From Rhodobacteraceae bacterium UBA6141 (GTDB lineage Bacteria > Pseudomonadota > Alphaproteobacteria > Rhodobacterales > Rhodobacteraceae): a stretch of DNA of 50,948 nt. Where the stretch lies: positions 64,476-115,423 of the forward strand of contig DIVD01000041.1 in the NCBI GenBank assembly GCA_002423245.1, given 5' to 3'. Under the pieces are notes generated by a model. That model saw only the letters and a program-made list of their open reading frames with translations, ran no database searches and had not been told where the DNA came from. A program made the position numbers and the translations under genes. Below, one piece after another: positions 7,815 through 16,245 of the stretch. The number at the start of each line of letters is the position of its first letter. The stretch's first letter is position 1.

Positions 7815-9455
7815 ATGCAGGACTTGGCGCAGATCAGCCTGGGAGACCTCCTCCGGCGCACCGCATCCGCGATGCCCGACGCCGACTTCCTGGTGACCGA
7901 GAATGACAGAATCACCTTTTCCCGATTCGACGAGGAGGTTGACCGCGTGGCAGACGGTCTGCTTGCTGCCGGCTTCGGGAAGGGCGACCATGTGGCGCTG
8001 TGGGTCACGAACAGCCCTGACTGGGTGCGGATGCTTTTCGCCGCCGCGCGGATCGGCATGGTCGTGATCCCGATCAACACCAGGTTCAAGTCGGGCGAGC
8101 TGGAATATATCCTGCGCCAGTCGGATGCGCGCGCCCTGCTGATGATGGACACCTGCTGGGGCATCGACTACCCCGGGCTTCTGTCTGCCGTGATCCCCGA
8201 TCTTGCCAGTCAGCAACCGGGACATATCCGCTCCGATGCCTTGCCCGAGCTTCGGGCGATCTTTTCCTGGGGGGACAGCACGCCGCCCGCAGCCATCTCG
8301 ATGAACTCGCTTCTGCAAAGGCCGGCCGACGCCGAACGTGTTCGCGCCGCCGCCGAGGCGGTGCGGACCGAGGACCCGGTGCTGATCTGTTACACCTCGG
8401 GCACCACCGGGCGGCCGAAAGGCGCGATGCACTCCCATGCCGTCATCCGGCAGTCGATGAACGTGGCACGCGCCATGGGCATGCAGACCGGCGACGCCGT
8501 GCTTGCCCACATGCCGCTTTACCACGTGGCCGGGCTGTTCATGGGCGTGCTTCCGGCCGTCATCCACGGAATGAGCCTCATCGTGATGCGGGACTGGAAC
8601 GCCGACCGCGCGCTGGACCTCATGGAGGCGGAGAAGATCGCCCATTTCGGCGGGATACCGACCCACTTCCTCGATTGCTTCGATGCCCAGGAGAAACGCC
8701 CGCGTGATCTGGGCTCGGTGCGCGCGGCATGGATCGGCGGCGCTGCGGTCAGTCCCGAGGTGGTGCGCCGGGCTCGCAAGGTGTTCGCGACGCCGCATAT
8801 CCTCGCCTCCTACGGGATGACGGAAACCATGATCTCGACCACCTTCACGCGCTACGACGATCCGCCCGAGATCGCCGAGGAGAATACGGGCAAGCTGAGC
8901 GGCGACTACGAGGCACGGATCGTCGATCCGGCCACCGGCGCGACGCTCGGCGCGGGCGAGATCGGCGAGCTTCAGCTGCGCGGCTACATCGTCATGAAGG
9001 GATATTACAAGAACCCCGAGGCGACCCGCGAAGCGATGACCCCCGATGGCTGGTTCCGCACCGGAGATCTCGGCACCTTCGATGAACGCGGCTACCTGAG
9101 GATCACCGGGCGCATCAAGGAGATGTTCATCGTGGGCGGGTCGAACACCTACCCGGCCGAGATCGAGGCGCATCTTGAAACCCACCCCGCGATCCGCCAG
9201 GCGCTGGTGGTGGGGGTGCCGCACGAACGGCTCGGCCAGGTGGGCTATGCCTTCATTCGCCGGGCCGAGGACGCCGGCCCGCTCGACGAACAGGCGGTGA
9301 TCGACCATTGCCGGGGTGCCATCGCGGATTACAAGGTGCCGCGCTACGTGCGCTTTGTCGATGCCTTCCCGATGACCGAAAGCGGCAAGATCCAGCGGCA
9401 TGTGCTGGTCTCGCAGGCGGAGGCGGATGTCGCTGGGGCAAGGGCCACGGCCTGA
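7815..9455 (+). CDS. AMP-forming acyl-CoA synthetase (acid--CoA ligase)
   Basis: A 546-residue ANL-superfamily ligase that activates an acid through an acyl-adenylate to its CoA thioester. Visible core motifs: CYTSGTTGRPKGAMHSH (P-loop), SYGMTET, GWFRTGDLG, GRIKEMFIVGGSNTYPAEIE (hinge), and PMTESGKIQRHVL with the C-terminal catalytic Lys. I chose the ATG at 7815 because GGGAGGAA lies ten bases upstream; an in-frame ATG at 7767 would add 16 residues but has no ribosome site. It is the only rightward gene of the island, transcribed divergently from the hydratase/thiolase operon and convergently with the TetR gene. Long or branched cyclic acids are plausible substrates; this is inference from context. 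Confidence 0.92.
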   Translation: MQDLAQISLGDLLRRTASAMPDADFLVTENDRITFSRFDEEVDRVADGLLAAGFGKGDHVALWVTNSPDWVRMLFAAARIGMVVIPINTRFKSGELEYILRQSDARALLMMDTCWGIDYPGLLSAVIPDLASQQPGHIRSDALPELRAIFSWGDSTPPAAISMNSLLQRPADAERVRAAAEAVRTEDPVLICYTSGTTGRPKGAMHSHAVIRQSMNVARAMGMQTGDAVLAHMPLYHVAGLFMGVLPAVIHGMSLIVMRDWNADRALDLMEAEKIAHFGGIPTHFLDCFDAQEKRPRDLGSVRAAWIGGAAVSPEVVRRARKVFATPHILASYGMTETMISTTFTRYDDPPEIAEENTGKLSGDYEARIVDPATGATLGAGEIGELQLRGYIVMKGYYKNPEATREAMTPDGWFRTGDLGTFDERGYLRITGRIKEMFIVGGSNTYPAEIEAHLETHPAIRQALVVGVPHERLGQVGYAFIRRAEDAGPLDEQAVIDHCRGAIADYKVPRYVRFVDAFPMTESGKIQRHVLVSQAEADVAGARATA

Positions 9456-9475
9456 CCTCGCGGCGGCCTGCCCGC

Positions 9476-10198
9476 CTAGCCCGGCTGGTCCGGGCGGCGT
9501 CTGGCGTCCACCATGTTCAGCGTCAGGTCGGCAAAGAGCCGCGACACCTCTTCCAGCGACAGGCGTCCCTCGGGCCGGTACCAGTTGAAGATCCAGCACA
9601 CCATCCCGGCAATCGCACGCGCCGTTACCGGCACGTCGGCGATGCGGAATTCGCCCGTTTCGACCCCCTTGCGCAGAAGATCCTCGAGGCGTTCGTCGAA
9701 TTCCCTGCGCCGCCCGATCACGTATTGCCGCACGTCGGGCGAAAGGTTCAGTTCCTCGCGGAAGAAGACAGAAACGTAGTTCTGGTTGATGCCCTGCACC
9801 GTGGCGAAGCGGCGGACGAAGGTGTAAAGTGAATCCGTAGGGGAAAGATCCTGGGAAAAGACCTCTTCCATGACCAGATGCGGCAGGTCGATGGTGGCAA
9901 TGCAGATCTGTTCCAGGATATCCTGCTTGTTCTTCATGTAGTAGTAGATGAAGGGCTTGGTCACGCCGATCATCTTGGCCAACTCGCTGACCAGGGCGCC
10001 GCTGTACCCCTTCTGGCTGAACAGCTCGGCGGCGATGCTCAGAATGCGTTCGCGGCGATAGAGATGCAGCTCCTCGCGGATCGAACTGGCGCCGCCCTCC
10101 GCCTGGGCATCGGGCGCGGAGGCAAGCTCGGCTCCTTCACCCGCTTCCGCCTCCCTGAGCTTGATGATCGACGAAGGGTCTCGCCTCGGCGTGTGCAT
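9476..10198 (-). CDS. TetR-family transcriptional regulator
   Basis: A 240-residue regulator. The helix-turn-helix lies around residues 55-95 (RERILSIAAELFSQKGY, VSELAKMIGVTKPFIYYYM), with the N-terminal basic MHTPRRDP. The C-terminal ligand domain ends with MVCWIFNWYRPEGRLS, a segment common among TetR regulators that respond to acyl-CoAs in lipid, steroid or phenylacetate catabolism. Start chosen at the ATG after which the sequence no longer overlaps the dehydrogenase gene. It follows that gene by 82 bases on the same strand. I infer it represses the island through the four 14-bp dyads, with a CoA-thioester intermediate as inducer. Confidence 0.9.
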   Translation of the reverse strand: MHTPRRDPSSIIKLREAEAGEGAELASAPDAQAEGGASSIREELHLYRRERILSIAAELFSQKGYSGALVSELAKMIGVTKPFIYYYMKNKQDILEQICIATIDLPHLVMEEVFSQDLSPTDSLYTFVRRFATVQGINQNYVSVFFREELNLSPDVRQYVIGRRREFDERLEDLLRKGVETGEFRIADVPVTARAIAGMVCWIFNWYRPEGRLSLEEVSRLFADLTLNMVDARRRPDQPG

Positions 10199-10280
10199 CG
10201 CTGCATATCTCCATCGCTGGCACGCCGTACATATACGCTGCACCGCAATAAGCAACCCGTAGCATATCGCCGCGTGCGGG

Positions 10281-11435
10281 TCAGTCGCAGGGCAGGCCGA
10301 GCTGCTTGGCGATCGCGCGCAGCTGGATCTCGAAGCTGCCCACGGTGACCGGCGCCACGAGCGCGTCGAGCGCCATGCGCATGACGGGCAACTCCTCGGT
10401 GAGACCCCAGCCGCCGCCGATGTGCAAGGCGGACTGGGTGACACGGATCACCGCCTGGGTCACGAAAAGCTTGGCGCATGACACCTGCTGGATCAGCTCC
10501 GCGATCGGGCATCCGCTGTCCCAGCGGTCGGCCGCCTCGTAGGTCAGAAGCCGCGCCGCCTCTATGTCGGTCTGGTTCTGCGCCAGCATGAAGGCGATCG
10601 ACTGGTTCGCGCCGATCGGGCGGCCGAACTGATGGCGCGTCTTGGCATAATCCAGTGCCCAGTCCTGCGCGCGCTGCATGTGTCCGAACCAGCGCGCCGA
10701 GACGAGGATACGCTCGCGATTGAACCCCGCCATGATCTGGCGAAAGCCGGCGGGAACGCGGCGCGAGTCGGGCACCCGAACCCCGTTCAGGTGCACCCTG
10801 TAGGTGGGCGCAGGGCGGTTGGCATAGGTGGGAATGCGCGACACCTCGACGCCGGGGCTCCTGCGGTCGACCGCAAAGAAACTCATCCCCTCGCGCCCGC
10901 GTGCCCGGTCGGTCTGTGCCAGCAGCACCAGAACGTCGGCCTCGCCGGCCAGGGTGATGAACGACTTGATCCCGTCGAGAACCCAGTCGCCGCCGTCTTG
11001 CCGCGCGAGGGTCTGCACGTTCTGGACGTCGTTCCCCGCATCGGGCTCGGTCACCGCGATGGCGAGGATCGTCTCGCCGGCGATCGAGCCCCGCACCAGG
11101 TCCTTCTGCTCGTCCGTGCCGAAGTCGTGCAGGATGCCGCCAGCCACGCCCTGGATGATCAAGGCGTTGGGAAGCCCGGGGTTGACGCGCGCGCATTCCT
11201 CGATGCAGATCGCCTCCTCGTGCACACCGAGATCGGCGCCGCCCACCTCGGCCGGCGCGGCAATGCCGATGAGCCCCGCCTTCGCGGCAGCGGTGAAGAA
11301 CGCGCGCGGAAACGTGCTGTCGCGGTCGGCCTCCTGCCAGATCGGGGCAATCTCGCGCTCGGCAAAACGTCGGCACGTCTCGCGGAACATCGCGCGGTCC
11401 ACCGCTTCGGCAGGGCGACGGCGTTCGGTTGTCAT
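10281..11435 (-). CDS. Acyl-CoA dehydrogenase lacking the usual catalytic Glu
   Basis: A 384-residue acyl-CoA dehydrogenase. Flavin-site segments AVTEPDAGNDVQ and IKSFITLAGEADVLV and the dimer segment KTRHQFGRPIGANQSIA are clear. At the C-terminus, where members have YEGT(N/S)EIQ with the catalytic Glu, the sequence is VTVGSFEIQ, so Val stands in that place. A Glu in FNRERILVS aligns by eye with the alternative base used by isovaleryl-CoA dehydrogenase. Either that residue serves, or the protein is the non-catalytic half of a heteromeric dehydrogenase, as known for ChsE1-ChsE2 in steroid side-chain oxidation. It follows a hydratase gene by 19 bases and precedes the TetR gene. Confidence 0.88.
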   Translation of the reverse strand: MTTERRRPAEAVDRAMFRETCRRFAEREIAPIWQEADRDSTFPRAFFTAAAKAGLIGIAAPAEVGGADLGVHEEAICIEECARVNPGLPNALIIQGVAGGILHDFGTDEQKDLVRGSIAGETILAIAVTEPDAGNDVQNVQTLARQDGGDWVLDGIKSFITLAGEADVLVLLAQTDRARGREGMSFFAVDRRSPGVEVSRIPTYANRPAPTYRVHLNGVRVPDSRRVPAGFRQIMAGFNRERILVSARWFGHMQRAQDWALDYAKTRHQFGRPIGANQSIAFMLAQNQTDIEAARLLTYEAADRWDSGCPIAELIQQVSCAKLFVTQAVIRVTQSALHIGGGWGLTEELPVMRMALDALVAPVTVGSFEIQLRAIAKQLGLPCD

Positions 11436-11454
11436 GGTCTCTTCCTCGATCTGA

Positions 11455-12222
11455 TCAGCTTGGCCGGGCCTTCGACGCCAGGCGGGCGCGGTGGCGCTCT
11501 ATGGCCTCGTCCACGCCGGGCGCGGCGAAGTTGCGATGCATCATGCCGCCCGCCAGCTTCATCTGCCCGGCGAATGGAAGGGACGCGGCATTCGCAGTGA
11601 ATTCGAGCCCCAGCGCCAGCGAGGCGCGAATGTCCAGATAGTGGCGCACCCGTTCCTCGGCCCGTTCCCGAAACCCTTCCATCGGCAGAACCTCGGTCAC
11701 CAGGCCCAGCCCGAAGGCCTCGTCGGCACCCAGCGCGCGGCCGGTGGCACAAAGCTGCCAGGCAAGGGAGTGCGGGATCCGCCGCGTCAACAATGCGTGC
11801 AGCAGGAACGGATACATGCGGAACTGGATCTCGGGAAAGCTGACGGACACATCCGCCCGCGCGATCACGATGTCGCTGAGGCAGGGGAATATGGTGCCGC
11901 CACCCTTGGCATACCCGTGAAGCACGGTGACGATCAGGGCCGAGCAGGTCTCGATCGCCTCCGAGAGGCCGAGGATCACCTCCTCCTGGCGTTCAAGACC
12001 CTCGCGCCCGGCGCGCAGTTCCGAGATATCCGCGCCGGCCGAGAAGCCGCGGTCGCCCGCGGCGTCGATCACCAGGGCCTTCTCGCCCGGCGCGCCGCCG
12101 ATGCCGCGCACGATGCCGGCGATCTCTTCCATCATGTCTGAAGACAGGGCATTCGACTTGGCCAGGCGGTCGATGGTGATGCGCGTGACTGGGCCGTCGC
12201 TCTGCAGCTTGAAATCGGTCAT
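11455..12222 (-). CDS. Enoyl-CoA hydratase/isomerase family protein
   Basis: A 255-residue crotonase-fold protein. FSAGADISELRAG and HGYAKGGGTIFPCLSDIVIA form the oxyanion hole and substrate channel; SFPEIQFRMYPF keeps the F-PE Glu, while AWQLCATGRAL has Gln where the second catalytic Glu usually lies. It is thus a divergent member whose reaction (hydration, isomerisation or ring cleavage) cannot be assigned. Start set at the ATG preceded by GAAGGAA at five bases. It follows the previous hydratase gene after ten bases and precedes the dehydrogenase by 19, so all three are surely co-transcribed. Confidence 0.87.
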   Translation of the reverse strand: MTDFKLQSDGPVTRITIDRLAKSNALSSDMMEEIAGIVRGIGGAPGEKALVIDAAGDRGFSAGADISELRAGREGLERQEEVILGLSEAIETCSALIVTVLHGYAKGGGTIFPCLSDIVIARADVSVSFPEIQFRMYPFLLHALLTRRIPHSLAWQLCATGRALGADEAFGLGLVTEVLPMEGFRERAEERVRHYLDIRASLALGLEFTANAASLPFAGQMKLAGGMMHRNFAAPGVDEAIERHRARLASKARPS

Positions 12223-12232
12223 CGGGGTTCCT

Positions 12233-12952
12233 TCAGGGGTCAACGGGGGCGCCGGCCATCTGCGGCAGGACAGGATCATGAAAAGGCGCGCGCTCGAAGG
12301 CGTGGTTCAGCGCCAGCTTGCGCGCGACGAAGCCTTCGCCCGCAGCCTCCGCCAGTCGGACGGCAACCTCCCGCGCCCTGGCTTCGAGCTGTTCGCCGGG
12401 CACGATCTCGCCGGCGAGACCCAGCGCAAGGGCCTCGTCGGCCCCCATGCGGCGCGCGGTGAGGATCAGCTCGCGCGCGACGGGCAGCCCGATCCGGCGC
12501 GGCAGAAGGTAGAGCGAGGCCATGTCGGGGATCACGCCGATGCGCCCGAAGACCTGGCAGAACCAGGCCCGCGGCGTGCACAGGATGACATCGCCCGCCA
12601 TTGCCAGACTGAAGCCCGCTCCCGCGCAGGGGCCATCGACGGCGACGACCACCGGCTTGGGAAAGTCCACGAAGTCGGCGAACCAGGAGTGAAGCCCCTG
12701 GATGCGGTGCCGGGTGGCGATCGCCCGGTCGGCACCCTCGCGCAGGCTCTTGAGGTCGCCCCCCGCGCAGAACGCCCCGCCGCGCCCGGCAAGAACAAGC
12801 GCGCGGACGCCGGCATCGTCGCGGCACTGCGCGATCGCCTCGGACAGTTCCGCCCGCATCCCGAGGCTGAGGGCGTTGCGCTGCGCCGGCTCGTTCAGCG
12901 CGATCAGCAGGACGCCGCCGGCCTCTTCGGTCTGGATATGCCTGTAGGTCAT
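12233..12952 (-). CDS. Enoyl-CoA hydratase/isomerase family protein
   Basis: A 239-residue crotonase-fold protein related to the one at 6675-7526: both carry FCQVFGRIG in place of the F..PE segment. Other motifs are FCAGGDLKSLREG and GPCAGAGFSLAMAGD (oxyanion hole), and GADEALALGLAGEIV. Its sequence begins MTYRHIQTEEAGGVLLIALN; an upstream in-frame extension would run into the dctP gene and lacks support. Together with the two other crotonases it suggests three separate double-bond chemistry steps in the pathway. It lies 58 bases after dctP. Confidence 0.87.
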   Translation of the reverse strand: MTYRHIQTEEAGGVLLIALNEPAQRNALSLGMRAELSEAIAQCRDDAGVRALVLAGRGGAFCAGGDLKSLREGADRAIATRHRIQGLHSWFADFVDFPKPVVVAVDGPCAGAGFSLAMAGDVILCTPRAWFCQVFGRIGVIPDMASLYLLPRRIGLPVARELILTARRMGADEALALGLAGEIVPGEQLEARAREVAVRLAEAAGEGFVARKLALNHAFERAPFHDPVLPQMAGAPVDP

Positions 12953-13010
12953 GTGTTCTCGGGCTCCGGCGTTATGGGCGCCGCCGGGTGGCGGCGCCTG
13001 CCTTCGCGGT

Positions 13011-14156
13011 TCAGAGACCGTAGCTCGACGCGTCAAGAACCGTGTAGGCGTTCTCGCGCAGACGCTCGCCCATCTTCTCGGGGTCGCGGCCGGTTTCCTC
13101 GGCGATCCCCTTCCATTTCTCGATCATGGCGATGAATTCGTCCCGGACCTCTTCGGGATTGTCGATCTTGTATTGCTCGCGCGCGATCGTGTACATCGTC
13201 TCGACATCCTTCTGGGCGAACTCGTCCATCTTGGCCTGGAGTTCCGCACCCGGTTCGATCACCTCGATACCGCGTTCCTTCGCCTCGGCCAGTGCCGCCT
13301 CGGACTCCTCCAGATAGGCGCCGGTGATGCGCATCATCGCCATCGGCGCCGAATCCAGGAATGCACGGCGCTCCTGATCCGTCAGGTTGGCCCAGCTGCT
13401 TCTCGAGAACACGAAGGGCGAAGACGCGCGGTGCAATGTCACCGGCAGGTTGATCACGCTCTTGGCGACATCGGCGAGCGAATGGGTCTGAAGGATCGCG
13501 GGGGGATTGAGGGTGATGTCGACCGCACCGCGATTCATCATCTCGTAGACTTCCGAGCCGCCCACGTTGATCGGCGACAGCCCGAAATAATCCGCCCAAC
13601 GTGCATTGTAGTCGCCGCCGGGAATCCGGACCCTCTTGCCCACCAGATCCTCGGGAGTGCGGTAGACCTCGCGGTTGACGAGCACCAGCGGCGCAGCGGT
13701 GTAGGTGCCGGTGAAGGTAATGCCCGCCGCCTCGAATTCGTCCAGGCAACGCTGGCACTTTGTCAGCACATATTCGTCGAACGCACCGGTGACGACGAGC
13801 GTGTCGCCGGTGGGAACCGCAAGGTCGTTGAGATACTGCACCATCGGCAGTTCCGCCGGATGGTAGGTCAGGATCACCATCCCGACATCGACCGCGCCGG
13901 CCTGCAGTCCGCCAAGCGTCGCCTGCGCGCTGAGCGGCGTGCCGCCGGTGAAGAGCTTGAAATCAACCTCGCCATTGGTCGCCTGCTTCATCTCTTCGAT
14001 CAGCGGCATCGTGCCCTCGGTGACGACCACATGCTTGGGCAGCACATACTGGTTCAGAGTCAGCGATTTGGCCTCCGCGTCGCGGGCGGACAACACCCCC
14101 GCAACGAGCAGTGCCGAGGCTGCCACGGCCGAGCTATTCAAGGCTTTGCAAAACAA
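13011..14156 (-). CDS. dctP: TRAP transporter substrate-binding protein, DctP type
   Basis: A 381-residue periplasmic binding protein: a hydrophobic N-terminal segment (AVAASALLVAGVLSA) ending in ARDAEA is a plausible signal peptide, and the mature part shows QATLGGLQAGAVDVGMV and a central VGKRVRIPGGDYNARWADYF region with the Arg expected to hold the substrate carboxylate. The start is TTG, preceded by GGGGAGGAA at a proper distance; no ATG fits as well. It delivers the substrate to DctQM at 339-2220. Predicted operator O3 lies 82 bases upstream, and the gene leads a run of two hydratases, a dehydrogenase and the regulator. Confidence 0.9.
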   Translation of the reverse strand: MFCKALNSSAVAASALLVAGVLSARDAEAKSLTLNQYVLPKHVVVTEGTMPLIEEMKQATNGEVDFKLFTGGTPLSAQATLGGLQAGAVDVGMVILTYHPAELPMVQYLNDLAVPTGDTLVVTGAFDEYVLTKCQRCLDEFEAAGITFTGTYTAAPLVLVNREVYRTPEDLVGKRVRIPGGDYNARWADYFGLSPINVGGSEVYEMMNRGAVDITLNPPAILQTHSLADVAKSVINLPVTLHRASSPFVFSRSSWANLTDQERRAFLDSAPMAMMRITGAYLEESEAALAEAKERGIEVIEPGAELQAKMDEFAQKDVETMYTIAREQYKIDNPEEVRDEFIAMIEKWKGIAEETGRDPEKMGERLRENAYTVLDASSYGL

Positions 14157-14237
14157 TTCCGTTCCTCCCCTGAGCCTGAGCCGGGACAGCTCTGGCCATT
14201 ATGCTGTGACGCGACCCCCCTCCAGAGGCGTGCAAGA

Positions 14238-14269
14238 ATACCATAGAGTATGTTTTAATTCCCCGTCAA
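14238..14269 (-). promoter_or_regulatory. dctP promoter with operator O3
   Basis: On the minus strand TTGACG (14269-14264), then 18 bases, then TATGGT (14245-14240) make a reasonable housekeeping promoter. The dyad ATACCATAGAGTAT (14238-14251), third copy of the island's 14-bp pattern, covers the -10 box. Confidence 0.6.
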
Positions 14270-14364
14270 CGCAATTTGAGGCGGGGGAATTCGCAGGACA
14301 GGCAGGGCGGTCCGGAACCTGCGCGGCGAGCCACGGGGGCACCCCGTGGACCCGCCGCAGCCGC

Positions 14365-16050
14365 TCAGCGCAGATCGAAGCCGGCGTAGCCGTTGTTGGC
14401 CACTTCCTCGAGGCGCCGCCTGTAACGCGGAGAGCCTCCATTGTAGATGAGGTAGCGGATCCCATCGCGCCCCTCGATGTTCGAGTTGTATCCGGTGAAC
14501 CAGGATTTCGCGGTGCGGAACAGCGTCATCTGATAGAGGTCGCGGACCTCCTTCTGCCAGGCGGCAACCGCATCTTCCTGCGGCTCGACACGCCGAATGC
14601 CCTTGTCGCGAAGCATCACCAAGAAGCCGGTCACCCAGTCGACGATCTCCTCGATGCCGCGCGGAAAGTTGGTGGACACCGAACCGCCTTGCGGGCCGGC
14701 CAGCGTGAAGAGATTGGGAAAGCCGTGCGACTGGACGCCAAGATAGGTAAGCGGCCCTTCGCGCCACTGATCGCGCAGGCTGACCCCGTTCCGGCCGACG
14801 ATGTTGATCCGGTCGAACGCGCCGGTGATGGCATCGAAGCCCGTTGCATAGATCAGGCTGTCAACCTCGTATTCCTGCGATGTCGTCAGAACACCCTTCG
14901 GTGTGATCCGGACGATCGGGGATTCGTTCACATCGACCAGATGAACGTTGGGCCGGTTGTAGGCTTCGTAATAGCCGGTCTCGAGCGGCACGCGTCTGGT
15001 TCCGAAGCCATGATCTTTCGGTATCAGTTTCTCCGCCACCTCGGGGTCGTGCACCCGCTGACGGATCTTGTCCGCGATGAAAGCGGTGTACTGCGCATTC
15101 ACGTCGGGATCGGTGAGCGCTTCGGTGAAGTTTCCGATCCACACCCCGAAACCGGGCGAGGCGTAGAGCTTCTCCCAGAAGGCAAGGCGCTCTTCCTCGG
15201 ACACCTCGTTGAACTTGCGGCGGTCGGGGCCGTGCAGGAAGCCGCCCGGAGTGGTCCGGCACTTGGCGAAAATCTCGTCGTAGCGGGTCTTGATCTCGGC
15301 CATCTCCTCGGGGGAAATCGGCGAGTTGTGCAGCGGCGCGCACCAGTTCGGACGCCGCTGGAAGACGTAAAGCTCCTTGGCCTGCTGGGCGACGACGGGA
15401 ACGAGCTGCACCCCCGTCGCGCCGGTGCCGATCAGCCCGACCCGTTCACCGCTGAAATCCGTCTTCTCCTTCGGCCAGTCATAGGTGTGGAAGGCCTCTC
15501 CCTCGAAGGTTTCCCGGCCCTCGATGCGCGGCAGCGTCGGCGCCGAGAGCATCCCGACGGCGGTCAGAAGATAGGTGCAGCGGTAGACCGTCCCGTTCTC
15601 GGTCCGCACCACCCACTCGTTCTCCGTCTCGTCATAGACCGCGTCGGTGACATGGCTTCCGAACACCATGTCGCGGCGCAGGTCGAACTTCTCGATGACG
15701 TAATTGAGATAGGACAGCGTTTCGGGCTGCGGCGCGAAATGCTCCTTCCAGTCCCATTCCTGAAGGAGCTCGCGCGAGAAGGAATAGCCGTAGCTGTAGC
15801 TCTCGGAATCGAAGCGGCAGCCGGGGTAGCGGTTCCAGTACCAGGTGCCGCCGGGGGCATCGCCGGCCTCGAGCACGATCGTCTTGAAGCCCGCCTCGCG
15901 GAGGCGATAAAGCGCGTAGATCCCGCACACACCCGCGCCGATGACCAGAACATCGGTCCGCACCGGAGCAGCGTCCTCATGAGAAGCGTCCTCGGGCTGC
16001 GAAGAAGACGCGGCTTGGCTGGTCGCGCGTTGCAACTGGTCTTGTGTCAT
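14365..16050 (-). CDS. Flavin-containing monooxygenase, Baeyer-Villiger type
   Basis: A 561-residue NAD(P)H- and FAD-dependent monooxygenase. Near residues 33-45 is the FAD Rossmann motif (VLVIGAGVCGIYAL), followed by APGGTWYWNRYPGCRFD. FEGEAFHTYDWP matches the Baeyer-Villiger fingerprint FxGxxxHTxxWP. GLIGTGATGVQ is the NADPH Rossmann motif, and SLIYATGFDAITGAFDRI the ATG motif. Length and motifs resemble cyclohexanone/phenylacetone/steroid monooxygenases, which insert oxygen beside a ketone to make a lactone or ester. The ATG at 16050 has GGAGA at six bases; another ATG lies four codons upstream at 16062. Expected role: opening a cyclic ketone before CoA-dependent breakdown. Confidence 0.92.
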   Translation of the reverse strand: MTQDQLQRATSQAASSSQPEDASHEDAAPVRTDVLVIGAGVCGIYALYRLREAGFKTIVLEAGDAPGGTWYWNRYPGCRFDSESYSYGYSFSRELLQEWDWKEHFAPQPETLSYLNYVIEKFDLRRDMVFGSHVTDAVYDETENEWVVRTENGTVYRCTYLLTAVGMLSAPTLPRIEGRETFEGEAFHTYDWPKEKTDFSGERVGLIGTGATGVQLVPVVAQQAKELYVFQRRPNWCAPLHNSPISPEEMAEIKTRYDEIFAKCRTTPGGFLHGPDRRKFNEVSEEERLAFWEKLYASPGFGVWIGNFTEALTDPDVNAQYTAFIADKIRQRVHDPEVAEKLIPKDHGFGTRRVPLETGYYEAYNRPNVHLVDVNESPIVRITPKGVLTTSQEYEVDSLIYATGFDAITGAFDRINIVGRNGVSLRDQWREGPLTYLGVQSHGFPNLFTLAGPQGGSVSTNFPRGIEEIVDWVTGFLVMLRDKGIRRVEPQEDAVAAWQKEVRDLYQMTLFRTAKSWFTGYNSNIEGRDGIRYLIYNGGSPRYRRRLEEVANNGYAGFDLR

Positions 16051-16119
16051 CAAAGTCTCCATCTTCGATAGCCCGGCGGCGGCGCGGCGGCAGTGCGTGC
16101 GGCATATCGGAATTTTTTC

Positions 16120-16158
16120 ATACTAACGAGTATTACCCTCGCCCTTCAGGACTGTCAA
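16120..16158 (-). promoter_or_regulatory. Monooxygenase promoter with operator O4
   Basis: On the minus strand a perfect TTGACA (16158-16153), 17 bases, then TAATAC (16135-16130). The dyad ATACTAACGAGTAT (16120-16133), with perfect ATACT/AGTAT arms, overlaps the -10 box, 70 bases before the monooxygenase start. Fourth copy of the pattern and the left-to-right end of the inferred regulon. Confidence 0.6.
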
Positions 16159-16245
16159 CGCAGGCACGCACCAGCGGTCACGGGCGGCGGCCGGGCCGGC
16201 ATATTTCCCTTGCACAGGCCGCCGGCAAGCCGTGATCTGTTCGCC

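Noticed and set aside
10199..10280. A fifth operator near the tetR start (GTACATATAC at about 10225-10240)
   Set aside because: It has ATATAC but not the ATAC-N6-GTAT layout; the regulator may instead be transcribed from the dctP promoter, which has a good site.
7785..16000. Long open frames opposite the synthetase, monooxygenase and other genes
   Set aside because: They mirror real genes in GC-rich DNA, are rich in Arg/His/Gly/Pro, lack ribosome sites and show no family motifs.
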